Positions 57,417 to 64,000 of a stretch of DNA of 64,000 bases are shown here, in pieces (the stretch's first letter is position 1; each line of letters starts with the position of its first letter). A program made the position numbers and the translations under genes. Source of the stretch: Bryobacteraceae bacterium (GTDB lineage Bacteria; Acidobacteriota; Terriglobia; Bryobacterales; Bryobacteraceae); the NCBI GenBank assembly GCA_025056455.1, contig JANWVY010000003.1:368675-432674 (forward strand). Reading direction: 5' to 3'. The notes under the pieces are model-generated. The model saw only the letters and a list, made by a program, of their open reading frames with translations. It was not told the origin of the DNA and did not search any database.

Positions 57417-58316
57417 ATGTTTATCCTGTTCGCCTCAGCCCTTCTCACAGCCGTTCTCGGTGACTTGCCGTTGGTGCGCGGTGAGCGCTTGACAAATGTC
57501 AAGGTGACGTATCGCACCTACGGCACCTTGAATGCTTCGAAGTCGAACGTCGTGGTGGTGCCGACCTGGTTTAACGGCAAGTCGGAGGATTTTTCGCGCT
57601 TTGTTGGCCGGGGAGGTTTGGTGGACGACACGTCTTGGTATGTGGTGGTGATTGACGCGCTCGGCAACGGCAATTCGACTTCGCCGTCAAATCATGTGCG
57701 GCGGGGGAAGGCTTTTCCTGCGATTACCATCCGCGACATGGTGGAGTCCCAGCACCGCTTGTTGACCCAGCATCTCGGATTCGAGCGGGTACAGGGCCTG
57801 GTTGGAGTGTCGATGGGGGGCATGCAAGTTCTTCAGTGGATGGTTAGCTATCCCGACTTCATGAAATGTGGGGTATCGATCGTTAGCACGCCGAAGATGT
57901 CCGAACGGGATATCGCGCTGTGGAGCAAAGCGTTTCCGATTGGAGACCGGGACGAAGGAAATGAACCGAAGCCGGATGTCTTAAGCCGCTTGTTGGGAAT
58001 GCTCGGTCCGGGCCTGAAGATGATCGAAAAATATCGAGAACCATTCAATGCCATCCGGCAGCTTGAGGCCATCACGCGGCATGACATCTCGGTGGATGGA
58101 TCGTTGGAAAAAGCGGCTCAACGGATGCGCGCGCCGCTATTAACGGTCTTGGCGACCGAGGACAAGGCGTTGTCGCCCGTCACCGCCAAGCAATTTGCCG
58201 AACTCGTGCGCGGGCCTGTCATCGAGTTACGGGGGCCATGTGGGCACAAGGCCTATGATTGCGAACTCCGCGCCATCTCTGGCCCGATTGCGAAATTTCT
58301 TTCCGAAGCACGTTAA
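57417..58316 (+). CDS. MetX-like alpha/beta hydrolase
   Basis: This 299-aa protein is related to homoserine O-acetyltransferases. The nucleophile is Ser132 in GVSMGGMQ; a His in GPCGHKAYDCE and an Asp in ATEDKAL complete the triad. The family usually has about 370 aa, so this is a short form. The N-terminus (MFILFASALLTAVLGD) looks like a weak signal peptide. No methionine-synthesis gene is adjacent, so an acyltransferase or hydrolase of another substrate is as likely. Confidence 0.7.
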   Translation: MFILFASALLTAVLGDLPLVRGERLTNVKVTYRTYGTLNASKSNVVVVPTWFNGKSEDFSRFVGRGGLVDDTSWYVVVIDALGNGNSTSPSNHVRRGKAFPAITIRDMVESQHRLLTQHLGFERVQGLVGVSMGGMQVLQWMVSYPDFMKCGVSIVSTPKMSERDIALWSKAFPIGDRDEGNEPKPDVLSRLLGMLGPGLKMIEKYREPFNAIRQLEAITRHDISVDGSLEKAAQRMRAPLLTVLATEDKALSPVTAKQFAELVRGPVIELRGPCGHKAYDCELRAISGPIAKFLSEAR

Positions 58317-58347
58317 GGATTCGGGGCGGCCCGCAGGATCGGGGTGC

Positions 58348-58836
58348 GTGGCGCCGCAAGAGGCCTTTCGGGCGCAGCGGTGCGCCTGCGGGTTCGTCTT
58401 CGCTCTGCTATGTTATCCAAAAGATTCTTCGAGGAGCGAGCTTTCACACTTGGCTGAGGAGCGAACCAATCTTCCCTTCGATACCGTGGAGCTTCGAGCG
58501 GGACGGCTGCACAAGATCCGGCTGGCTTCGGCGCGGCAGGTTGAGCCGGCGGATGAGATGTCGGACGTGGTGAAATGCTACTGCCGGACCCACGATGTGC
58601 TGACGGCGGCAGATGCGGAGATGCAGCGCCGACCGACCTTCGTGTTTCCCATGGCGTATTTCAAAGAGCTGGAGGGGCTCATTGGCAAGGAGCTGGAGGG
58701 TCGAATTTATTCGGACGCCTCGCGGCGGCGCGTCAAGTTTTGTTTGGATTTACGCGAGCAGGCTGGCTTCGGACTAGCCGACGACAGCCGGGACCTCCAC
58801 AGCCCCTGGTATGACGAGAGCGTCCTCAAGGAGTGA
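58348..58836 (+). CDS. hypothetical protein, start uncertain
   Basis: I do not recognise this protein. The convincing part begins near residue 40 and contains CYCRTHDVLTAADAEMQRRP, PMAYFKELEGLIGKELEG and CLDLREQAGFG. It looks soluble. No ATG is available: a GTG at 58348 (162 aa) or a TTG at 58450 (128 aa) could start it. A TATGTT box at 58409-58414 favours the later start. It lies on the plus strand 31 nt after the MetX-like stop. Confidence 0.45.
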   Translation: MAPQEAFRAQRCACGFVFALLCYPKDSSRSELSHLAEERTNLPFDTVELRAGRLHKIRLASARQVEPADEMSDVVKCYCRTHDVLTAADAEMQRRPTFVFPMAYFKELEGLIGKELEGRIYSDASRRRVKFCLDLREQAGFGLADDSRDLHSPWYDESVLKE

Positions 58837-58882
58837 GCTCTGAGCTCGGCGGGGCAGGGCTTGAGCCCGTGCAGCCGCTACT

Positions 58883-59479
58883 TCAGGCTCGCGTGTTAAT
58901 CGACGCTACGCGTTTGGCCTCGAAAGCCCGGATCGCAGCCTCGTGTCGCAGGATATAGCCGAGTTCGTCCACACCTTCTAATAAGCAGTGGCGCGCAAAC
59001 GGATCGACCTCAAAGCGCACGCTGCGGCCATCGGGAAAAGTGACGGTCTGAGCCGCGAGGTCAATGGTGAGCGCCCAGTCCGGATGGGCAAATAGCTCGG
59101 CGTGAACCTCGCGCGAGACGGTAATGGGAAGGAGACCGTTTTTGAGGGCATTGGCCTTGAAAATATCCGCAAAGGAAGTCGAGATGATGGCGCGGAATCC
59201 ATATTGCGTGAGCGCCCAGGGGGCGTGCTCGCGCGAGCTGCCGCAACCGAAATTGTCGCCCGTGAGAAGGATTTTTTTGGATTTGCTGGCTGGTTGGTTC
59301 AGCACGAAACCGGGGATCGGATTCCCGTTTGCGTCGTAGCGCCAGTCATAGAAAAGCTGATCGCCGAGGCCCTCCTTCGAGATGGTTTTGAGAAAGCGCG
59401 CTGGGATGATTTGATCGGTGTCGATGTTGTCGACGGGCAGCGCGACATACTGGCTGGTGAAAGGGGTGAATTTCGTCAT
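58883..59479 (-). CDS. leuD: 3-isopropylmalate dehydratase small subunit
   Basis: This is the 198-aa swivel subunit that completes the isopropylmalate isomerase of leucine synthesis. It has [16 protein letters not shown] near the N-terminus and the [17 protein letters not shown] signature. It overlaps leuC by 4 nt (59476-59479), so the subunits are translated together. It is the last gene of leuABCD on the minus strand. Confidence 0.97.
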   Translation of the reverse strand: MTKFTPFTSQYVALPVDNIDTDQIIPARFLKTISKEGLGDQLFYDWRYDANGNPIPGFVLNQPASKSKKILLTGDNFGCGSSREHAPWALTQYGFRAIISTSFADIFKANALKNGLLPITVSREVHAELFAHPDWALTIDLAAQTVTFPDGRSVRFEVDPFARHCLLEGVDELGYILRHEAAIRAFEAKRVASINTRA

Positions 59480-60885
59480 AACAAGGTCCTCACATCGGTA
59501 ACGACGCCAGTGATCGCGCTGGCGGCGGCAGTGAGAGGACTGGCGAGCAGCGTACGGCCTCCCTTGCCCTGGCGCCCTTCGAAGTTGCGATTACTAGTGG
59601 AAACACTGTACTGTCCGGGCTCGAGCTGGTCTCCGTTCATGGCGATGCACATGGAACAGCCCGCCTCGCGCCACTCTGCACCGGCTTCGCGGAAGATGCG
59701 GTCCAGCCCCTCGGCCTGGGCTTGACGTTTCACTTCCATGGAGCCGGGAACCACTAAGACGCGCACGTGAGGGTTCACTTTGCGGCCCTTGAGCAAGGCG
59801 GCGGCAGCGCGCAGATCACTGATCCGGGAGTTGGTGCAAGAGCCAATGAAGACGACATCGATCTTGTGGCCGAGGAGCGGCTTTCCAGGTTCCAGGTCCA
59901 TGTAGCGCAAGGCTTTGATCAGAGACTCGCGCTCCAGAGGATCACTGAGAGAGGCGGGGTCTGGAATAGGCTGGGTGATGGGAATCCCCATCCCCGGGTT
60001 GGTTCCGAAGGTGATCATGGGCTCCAGAGCGGAACCATCCAAGCTGATGGAGTGATCGTAGGTGGCGCCGTCATCGGTTGGGAGTTGTTTCCAGCGCGCA
60101 AGAGCCGTATCCCAATCCGGCCCCTTAGGCGCGAAACGGCGGCCAGCCAGATACTGGTAAGTCGTGTCATCGGGTGCGATGAGTCCAGCGCGCGCTCCCG
60201 CTTCAATGGACATATTACAGACGGTCATACGCTCTTCCATGGAGAGCGAGCGGATAGTGGAGCCGCAATACTCGAAGATGCAGCCCGTCCCGCCGCCGAC
60301 GCCAATGCGGGCAATCAACGCCAGGATGATGTCTTTGGCGGTCACCCCGGCTTTGAGCGGGCCGTCGACGCGCACCTGGTAGGTGCGGGAACGCCGCTGG
60401 AGCAGGCACTGAGTGGCTAGCACGTGCTCCACTTCGCTCGTGCCGATGCCAAAGGCGAGCGCTCCAAAAGCGCCATGGGTCGCAGTGTGGCTATCGCCGC
60501 AAACGACAGTCATACCGGGTTGGGTTAAGCCTTGCTCTGGACCGATGACGTGAACGATGCCCTGGTGCTCGCTTCTGTAGCCAAAATAGGGGATGCCGAA
60601 CTCCTGGCAGTTGGCTTCGAGCTGCCGGACCTGGGCTGCGGCGACGGGATCGAGAATGGGAAGCGAGCGGTCGGTGGTGGGAATGCTGTGGTCCACGGTG
60701 GCGAAGGTGAGGTCGGGCCGGCGGACCTTGAGGCCGCGGGCGCGCAAGCCAGCGAAGGCCTGCGGCGAGGTCACTTCGTGAACCAAGTGGAGGTCGATGT
60801 AAAGCAGCGCGGGGCAGCCGGGCTCTTGGTAAACGACGTGCGAGTCCCAGAGTTTTTCAATGATGTTTTTGGGCTTGGTGGACAC
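59476..60885 (-). CDS. leuC: 3-isopropylmalate dehydratase large subunit
   Basis: This is the 469-aa catalytic subunit with a [4Fe-4S] cluster. Cysteine motifs visible are [10 protein letters not shown] and [12 protein letters not shown], and the [19 protein letters not shown] segment is diagnostic. It converts 2- to 3-isopropylmalate with LeuD. It starts 32 nt after the leuB stop and overlaps leuD by 4 nt. Confidence 0.97.
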   Translation of the reverse strand: MSTKPKNIIEKLWDSHVVYQEPGCPALLYIDLHLVHEVTSPQAFAGLRARGLKVRRPDLTFATVDHSIPTTDRSLPILDPVAAAQVRQLEANCQEFGIPYFGYRSEHQGIVHVIGPEQGLTQPGMTVVCGDSHTATHGAFGALAFGIGTSEVEHVLATQCLLQRRSRTYQVRVDGPLKAGVTAKDIILALIARIGVGGGTGCIFEYCGSTIRSLSMEERMTVCNMSIEAGARAGLIAPDDTTYQYLAGRRFAPKGPDWDTALARWKQLPTDDGATYDHSISLDGSALEPMITFGTNPGMGIPITQPIPDPASLSDPLERESLIKALRYMDLEPGKPLLGHKIDVVFIGSCTNSRISDLRAAAALLKGRKVNPHVRVLVVPGSMEVKRQAQAEGLDRIFREAGAEWREAGCSMCIAMNGDQLEPGQYSVSTSNRNFEGRQGKGGRTLLASPLTAAASAITGVVTDVRTLL

Positions 60886-60917
60886 GGACTAAACGATCTC
60901 CCTTCGATTGGATGCCC

Positions 60918-62006
60918 TCATGATTGAATCCTGTCGCAGACGGCCTCGCCAACTTGGGAACAGGTGAGAGGCGTGCCTTTGGGTTTGAGGTCGGCGGTGA
61001 CGAGGCCGGCGTCGAGTACGGCCTCGATGGCTGCATTGACAGCAGCCGCCTCTTGGGTAAGGCCAAAACTGTACTCCAGCATAGCGGCAACTGAACCGAT
61101 CGCGCCAAGGGGATTCGCCTTGTCCTGGCCGGCGATATCAGGGGCCGAGCCATGGACTGGCTCATAGAGGCCCACCCACACGCCCGAGGGCTTCTTCTCG
61201 CCGAGGGATGCGGAAGGAAGCATGCCAATTGAGCCTGCTAGGACAGCGCCTTCGTCGGAAAGAATATCGCCGAACATATTTTCCATCACGAGGACGTCAA
61301 AGCGGCGGGGGTTGAGAATGAGCTGCATGGCGCAATTGTCAACCAAGATGTGCTCCAAGGTAACGTCGGGAAATTCGGCGGCGACCTCGTTGACCACGCG
61401 CCGCCAGAGCTGAGAGGTTTCAAGGACGTTGGACTTGTCGACGCTAGCGAGCTTTTTGCGCCGCTGGCGGGCGAGGTGGAAGCCGACGCGGGCCACACGA
61501 GCGATTTCGGCGCGCGTATAGGTCATGGTGTTCAGGCCACGCTCTTCGTCGCCCGAACCGCTGATGCCGCGGGGCGTGCCGTAGTAGATGCCGCCGTTGA
61601 GCTCGCGCACAATGATTAGGTCGGCGCCCTCTACGCGGTCATTTTTGAGCGGTGAGGAATCGAGCAAAGCTTTGTAAGCGCGGACGGGGCGGAGGTTGGC
61701 ATAAACGCCAAGCACTTTGCGGATGGCCAGCAACCCCCGCTCGGGGCGTTTTTCGGGCGGCCAGTCATCAAACTCTGGCGCGCCGACTGCACCCATCAGC
61801 GTAGCGTCAGCCTCGAGAGCAAGCCTTGCGGTTTGTTCCGGAAATGGCTCGCCGGTTTGATGGATGGCCACCCCGCCCAGCAGGCCTTCGGTGAGTCGGA
61901 GGGAATGATGAAATTTCCGGCAGACGGTTTCAAGAACGCGCACCGCTTGGCGCGTGACCTCGACGCCAATTCCATCGCCGGGCAAGGTCAGAACATGGAG
62001 ATTCAT
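60918..62006 (-). CDS. leuB: 3-isopropylmalate dehydrogenase
   Basis: This is a 362-aa NAD-dependent beta-decarboxylating dehydrogenase of leucine synthesis. The N-terminal LTLPGDGIGVEV, ELNGGIYYG, TYTRAEIARVARVGF, VDKSNVLETSQLWR and FGDILSDEGAVLAGSIG and GSAPDIAGQDKANPLG motifs are present. It is 48 nt downstream of leuA. Confidence 0.97.
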   Translation of the reverse strand: MNLHVLTLPGDGIGVEVTRQAVRVLETVCRKFHHSLRLTEGLLGGVAIHQTGEPFPEQTARLALEADATLMGAVGAPEFDDWPPEKRPERGLLAIRKVLGVYANLRPVRAYKALLDSSPLKNDRVEGADLIIVRELNGGIYYGTPRGISGSGDEERGLNTMTYTRAEIARVARVGFHLARQRRKKLASVDKSNVLETSQLWRRVVNEVAAEFPDVTLEHILVDNCAMQLILNPRRFDVLVMENMFGDILSDEGAVLAGSIGMLPSASLGEKKPSGVWVGLYEPVHGSAPDIAGQDKANPLGAIGSVAAMLEYSFGLTQEAAAVNAAIEAVLDAGLVTADLKPKGTPLTCSQVGEAVCDRIQS

Positions 62007-62054
62007 GAAAGCGCGATTTCTTTCCTTCTGAGGCGAGAACTTTCGGCAACGAAC

Positions 62055-63233
62055 TTAGTCGGCCGTGACCGGATGCAGGCTAGTTAGGACGCCGCGCACG
62101 ATATCGGCGATTTCTTCGTTGCGCAGGCCCTTTTTGCGGTCGGCGGCGGCGATGAATTTTTCGTAGACCTTGTCGAGTTCCTCTTTCGTGAGTTGGAAGC
62201 CGAGCGCCTCGCAACGATTTTTGAGTGCATGGCGGCCGCTATGCTTGCCCAGCACGAGCTTGGATTCGGGCACGCCCACCGTTTTTGGATCGATGATTTC
62301 GTAGGTGGTGCGCTCTTTGAGGAAACCGTCCTGGTGGATACCGGCCTCATGGGCGAAGGCATTTTCACCGACGATGGCTTTATTCGGTTGCGGCCCGAAG
62401 CTGATGATGGAGCTGAGCAGGCGGCTTGCGTCATAGAGATGCTCGGTGACAATGCCAGTGTGGAAGGGAAGCCGGTCCTGGCGCACCTTGAAGGCCATGA
62501 CAACTTCTTCAAGCGAGCAATTTCCGGCCCTTTCTCCGATGCCGTTGATGGTGCATTCCACCTGCCGTGCACCGGCCTGGACGGCGGCCAGGGAGTTGGC
62601 GACAGCCAGGCCGAGGTCATCGTGACAATGGACGCTCACGATGGCGCGGTCTCCGATGGCCTTGACCATGCGCCCGATGAGTTCGGCGTATTCAGCCGGA
62701 ACCGAATAGCCGACAGTGTCGGGGAGATTGACCGTGCGAGCGCCCGCTTTGACGACCGCAAGGGAAATTTGCTCTAAGTAGTCCCAGCAGGTACGGGTGG
62801 CATCTTCGGCCGAGAACTCGACATCTTCGGCGTACTGGCGCGCCAGTTCGACGGCTGCGCACGCTTCTTCGAGAACTTGCTGGCGAGATTTTTTGAGCTT
62901 GTATTTGAGGTGAATGTCGCTGGTGGCGATGAAAGTGTGGATGCGGGGCCGTTTGGCGCGTTCCAAGGCCTTCGCGGCACGTTCGATATCCAGGCTGTTG
63001 GCGCGCGCAAGAGCCGCTACTTGAACCCAGCCGAATTCGCGGGCAATGGCATCCACAGCCTGGAAATCACCTTCGGAAGCGATCGGAAAACCCGCCTCGA
63101 GGGTGTCAACGCCGAGTTCGCACAACTTGTGAGCCATGCGCACTTTCTCTTCGACGGTCATGCTGCAGCCGGGCGACTGTTCGCCATCGCGCAGGGTGGT
63201 GTCGAAGATATAGACTCGAGAGTTTGGCGACAT
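62055..63233 (-). CDS. leuA: 2-isopropylmalate synthase lacking the C-terminal regulatory domain
   Basis: This 392-aa enzyme condenses acetyl-CoA with 2-oxoisovalerate, the committed step of leucine synthesis. The catalytic barrel is complete: [47 protein letters not shown] and GKHSGRHAL. The family usually has about 500-570 aa because of a C-terminal leucine-binding regulatory domain. Here the protein stops after the linker ([20 protein letters not shown]), directly before it. Insensitivity to leucine feedback is inferred. AGGAG lies 6 nt before the ATG. Confidence 0.93.
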   Translation of the reverse strand: MSPNSRVYIFDTTLRDGEQSPGCSMTVEEKVRMAHKLCELGVDTLEAGFPIASEGDFQAVDAIAREFGWVQVAALARANSLDIERAAKALERAKRPRIHTFIATSDIHLKYKLKKSRQQVLEEACAAVELARQYAEDVEFSAEDATRTCWDYLEQISLAVVKAGARTVNLPDTVGYSVPAEYAELIGRMVKAIGDRAIVSVHCHDDLGLAVANSLAAVQAGARQVECTINGIGERAGNCSLEEVVMAFKVRQDRLPFHTGIVTEHLYDASRLLSSIISFGPQPNKAIVGENAFAHEAGIHQDGFLKERTTYEIIDPKTVGVPESKLVLGKHSGRHALKNRCEALGFQLTKEELDKVYEKFIAAADRKKGLRNEEIADIVRGVLTSLHPVTAD

Positions 63234-63271
63234 CCTGGTCTCCTGTCCGCAACTCCATTTTTAAGGAAGGC

Positions 63272-63382
63272 CTAGCGGGCCGGCCAGTTGCTCCTGAGCC
63301 CCGCAGGCATCCTTGCAGGCATATGAAGCATTATCGCGTCGCGAGGCGCATTTGGCAAATTTATAATAATCGCACTAGGCAT
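63272..63382 (-). CDS. candidate 36-aa leader peptide upstream of leuA
   Basis: A short frame (36 codons) ends 38 nt before the leuA ATG and begins MPSAIIINLPNAPRDAIMLH, with three Ile codons in a row followed by Leu and a further Ile and Leu. Branched-chain runs are the hallmark of leader peptides of leucine/isoleucine-valine operons, but no clear ribosome-binding site, terminator hairpin or T-run is visible. Two AT-rich similar segments (GATTATAAAAATTT and GATTATTATAAATTT on the minus strand, near 63405-63418 and 63357-63371) flank its start. Confidence 0.3.
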   Translation of the reverse strand: MPSAIIINLPNAPRDAIMLHMPARMPAGLRSNWPAR

Positions 63383-63776
63383 AACAGCTTCGGCCCTGCA
63401 TAAATTTTTATAATCCGCCCCAAAGCTGGCTGCGGAAGCAGGGAACGGGACCGCAATTGGCGATCTGCGATTGCGGCTTCGACCGTCCTCGATGGAACCG
63501 CATCCCGGAGAACGCAAACCATTGCCAAGTTCTCAGCCATCCTAGCCCGGCCACCCATAGCCCCCGGAACCCCTCTTCCCCCCTTTGAGCGCCCCCCCTT
63601 TTAACCCGCGATTCGTTCCCGCACCGCGGTATCACTTCACGCTATACGCGACCGCCACGCCGGAAGCCTTTTACCCGACAGCCTCCGCGCCTCCCGCACG
63701 GGTTTCCATAGGGGCGTGCGAGTGGGACTCACTGGAGTGCTTAGAAAACCTCTGTTGAGGCTCGGTCCGACTGCGA
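63383..63776. other. non-coding region between the leu operon and the CRISPR array
   Basis: This stretch of about 390 bp holds no supportable gene. It contains an AT-rich element at 63398-63418 (minus-strand TTATAAAAATTTAT), which could be the leu promoter, and C-rich runs at about 63575-63600. It borders the degenerate end of the CRISPR array, so it is the array's trailer-side flank rather than its leader. Confidence 0.4.
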
Positions 63777-64000
63777 GGTTCAATCGGGCCAGTAAGTTGT
63801 ACTTACTGGAATTAAGATGAGCCGGTGACGGCGAGAATCATAGGCAAAGCTTCAATGGGGCCAGTAAGTTGTACTTACTGGAATGTCATCATGGCAAAAA
63901 ACACCGATGTATGGCACTGGCTTCAATGGGGCCAGTAAGTTGTACTTACTGGAATGGACGCCTGTAAAGGAAAACATCCCAAACATGATTCCGCTTCAAT
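63777..64000 (-). CRISPR. CRISPR array, trailer end, continuing beyond the window
   Basis: Repeats of 36 bp lie at 63777-63812, 63849-63884 and 63920-63955, with the first 8 bp of a fourth at 63993-64000. Spacers are 36, 35 and 37 bp (63813-63848, 63885-63919, 63956-63992). The repeat contains a 9-bp stem (CCAGTAAGT and ACTTACTGG) around TGT. Read on the minus strand, it ends in CCCCATTGAAGC, like the ATTGAAR 5' handle of many type I and III crRNAs. The copy at 63777 differs at two positions, as terminal repeats do. Leader and cas genes should lie to the right, outside the window. Confidence 0.93.

Noticed and set aside
63234..63420. T-box riboswitch upstream of leuA
   Set aside because: No T-box consensus and no terminator/antiterminator pair was seen; only a candidate leader peptide is proposed.
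63408..63635. Short minus-strand frames upstream of leuA beyond the candidate leader (63361-63558, 63408-63635)
   Set aside because: They have no ribosome-binding site, overlap in different frames, and show no composition or motif that supports coding.
1..64000. tRNA, rRNA, insertion sequences, prophage or integrase genes
   Set aside because: None was recognised: no TTCRANY T-loop contexts in cloverleaf arrangement, no transposase or integrase motifs, and no terminal inverted repeats around genes.

Overview
The window is a GC-rich chromosomal segment that looks like Acidobacteriota, probably the Solibacteres/Bryobacterales group. The pointers are two very large Oar-type TonB-dependent receptors with an N-terminal carboxypeptidase-regulatory-like domain, many secreted proteins with Tat or Sec signals, a GMC oxidoreductase paired with a gluconate-2-dehydrogenase subunit-3-like protein, and a split glycine decarboxylase. 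This placement is inferred from gene content; no rRNA or tRNA gene was seen.

Layout, left to right. 1-4.1 kb: end of gcvPA, then gcvPB and a membrane glycosyltransferase-like protein. 4.2-11 kb: secreted M20 peptidase, vitamin-type TonB receptor overlapping an orphan DUF58 gene by 119 bp, amino-acid permease, glycerol facilitator. 11.2-18.4 kb: aconitase, then a tightly packed run of cysteine desulfurase, mnmA, mtnP and a GT9-like glycosyltransferase. 18.4-27.1 kb: first Oar-like receptor, an SDR oxidoreductase and a 1248-aa secreted metallopeptidase with duplicated beta domains and a PKD domain. 27.2-32.6 kb: meaB, an ECF sigma / anti-sigma / DUF3106 operon, glutaryl-CoA dehydrogenase and a second sigma-like gene behind an unusual dyad. 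32.6-45.3 kb: ACE-like M2 peptidase lipoprotein, small unknown protein, aldo-keto reductase, PBP1b-type synthase with two TPR proteins, HNH nuclease, Tat sulfatase and a secreted pentein-fold (arginine-deiminase-like) protein. 45.4-51.2 kb: ftsK, pyk, guaB. 51.2-58.8 kb: GMC/G2DH pair, second Oar-like receptor, MetX-like hydrolase, unknown protein. 58.9-63.3 kb: leuD-leuC-leuB-leuA on the minus strand; LeuA lacks the C-terminal regulatory domain. 63.8-64.0 kb: the trailer end of a CRISPR array that runs off the right edge.

Functionally the segment combines core metabolism (glycine cleavage, TCA cycle, leucine synthesis, glycolysis, GMP synthesis, tRNA thiolation, methylthioadenosine salvage, lysine/tryptophan degradation) with an envelope layer for polymer and peptide use (receptors, four secreted hydrolases, cell-wall synthase). 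Several genes have a TANAAT-like box 6-9 nt before the start codon and no Shine-Dalgarno sequence, which suggests leaderless transcription. The strongest candidates for something undescribed are the secreted pentein protein, the large duplicated-domain metallopeptidase, the dyad-controlled sigma gene and the CRISPR locus whose cas genes lie outside the window.
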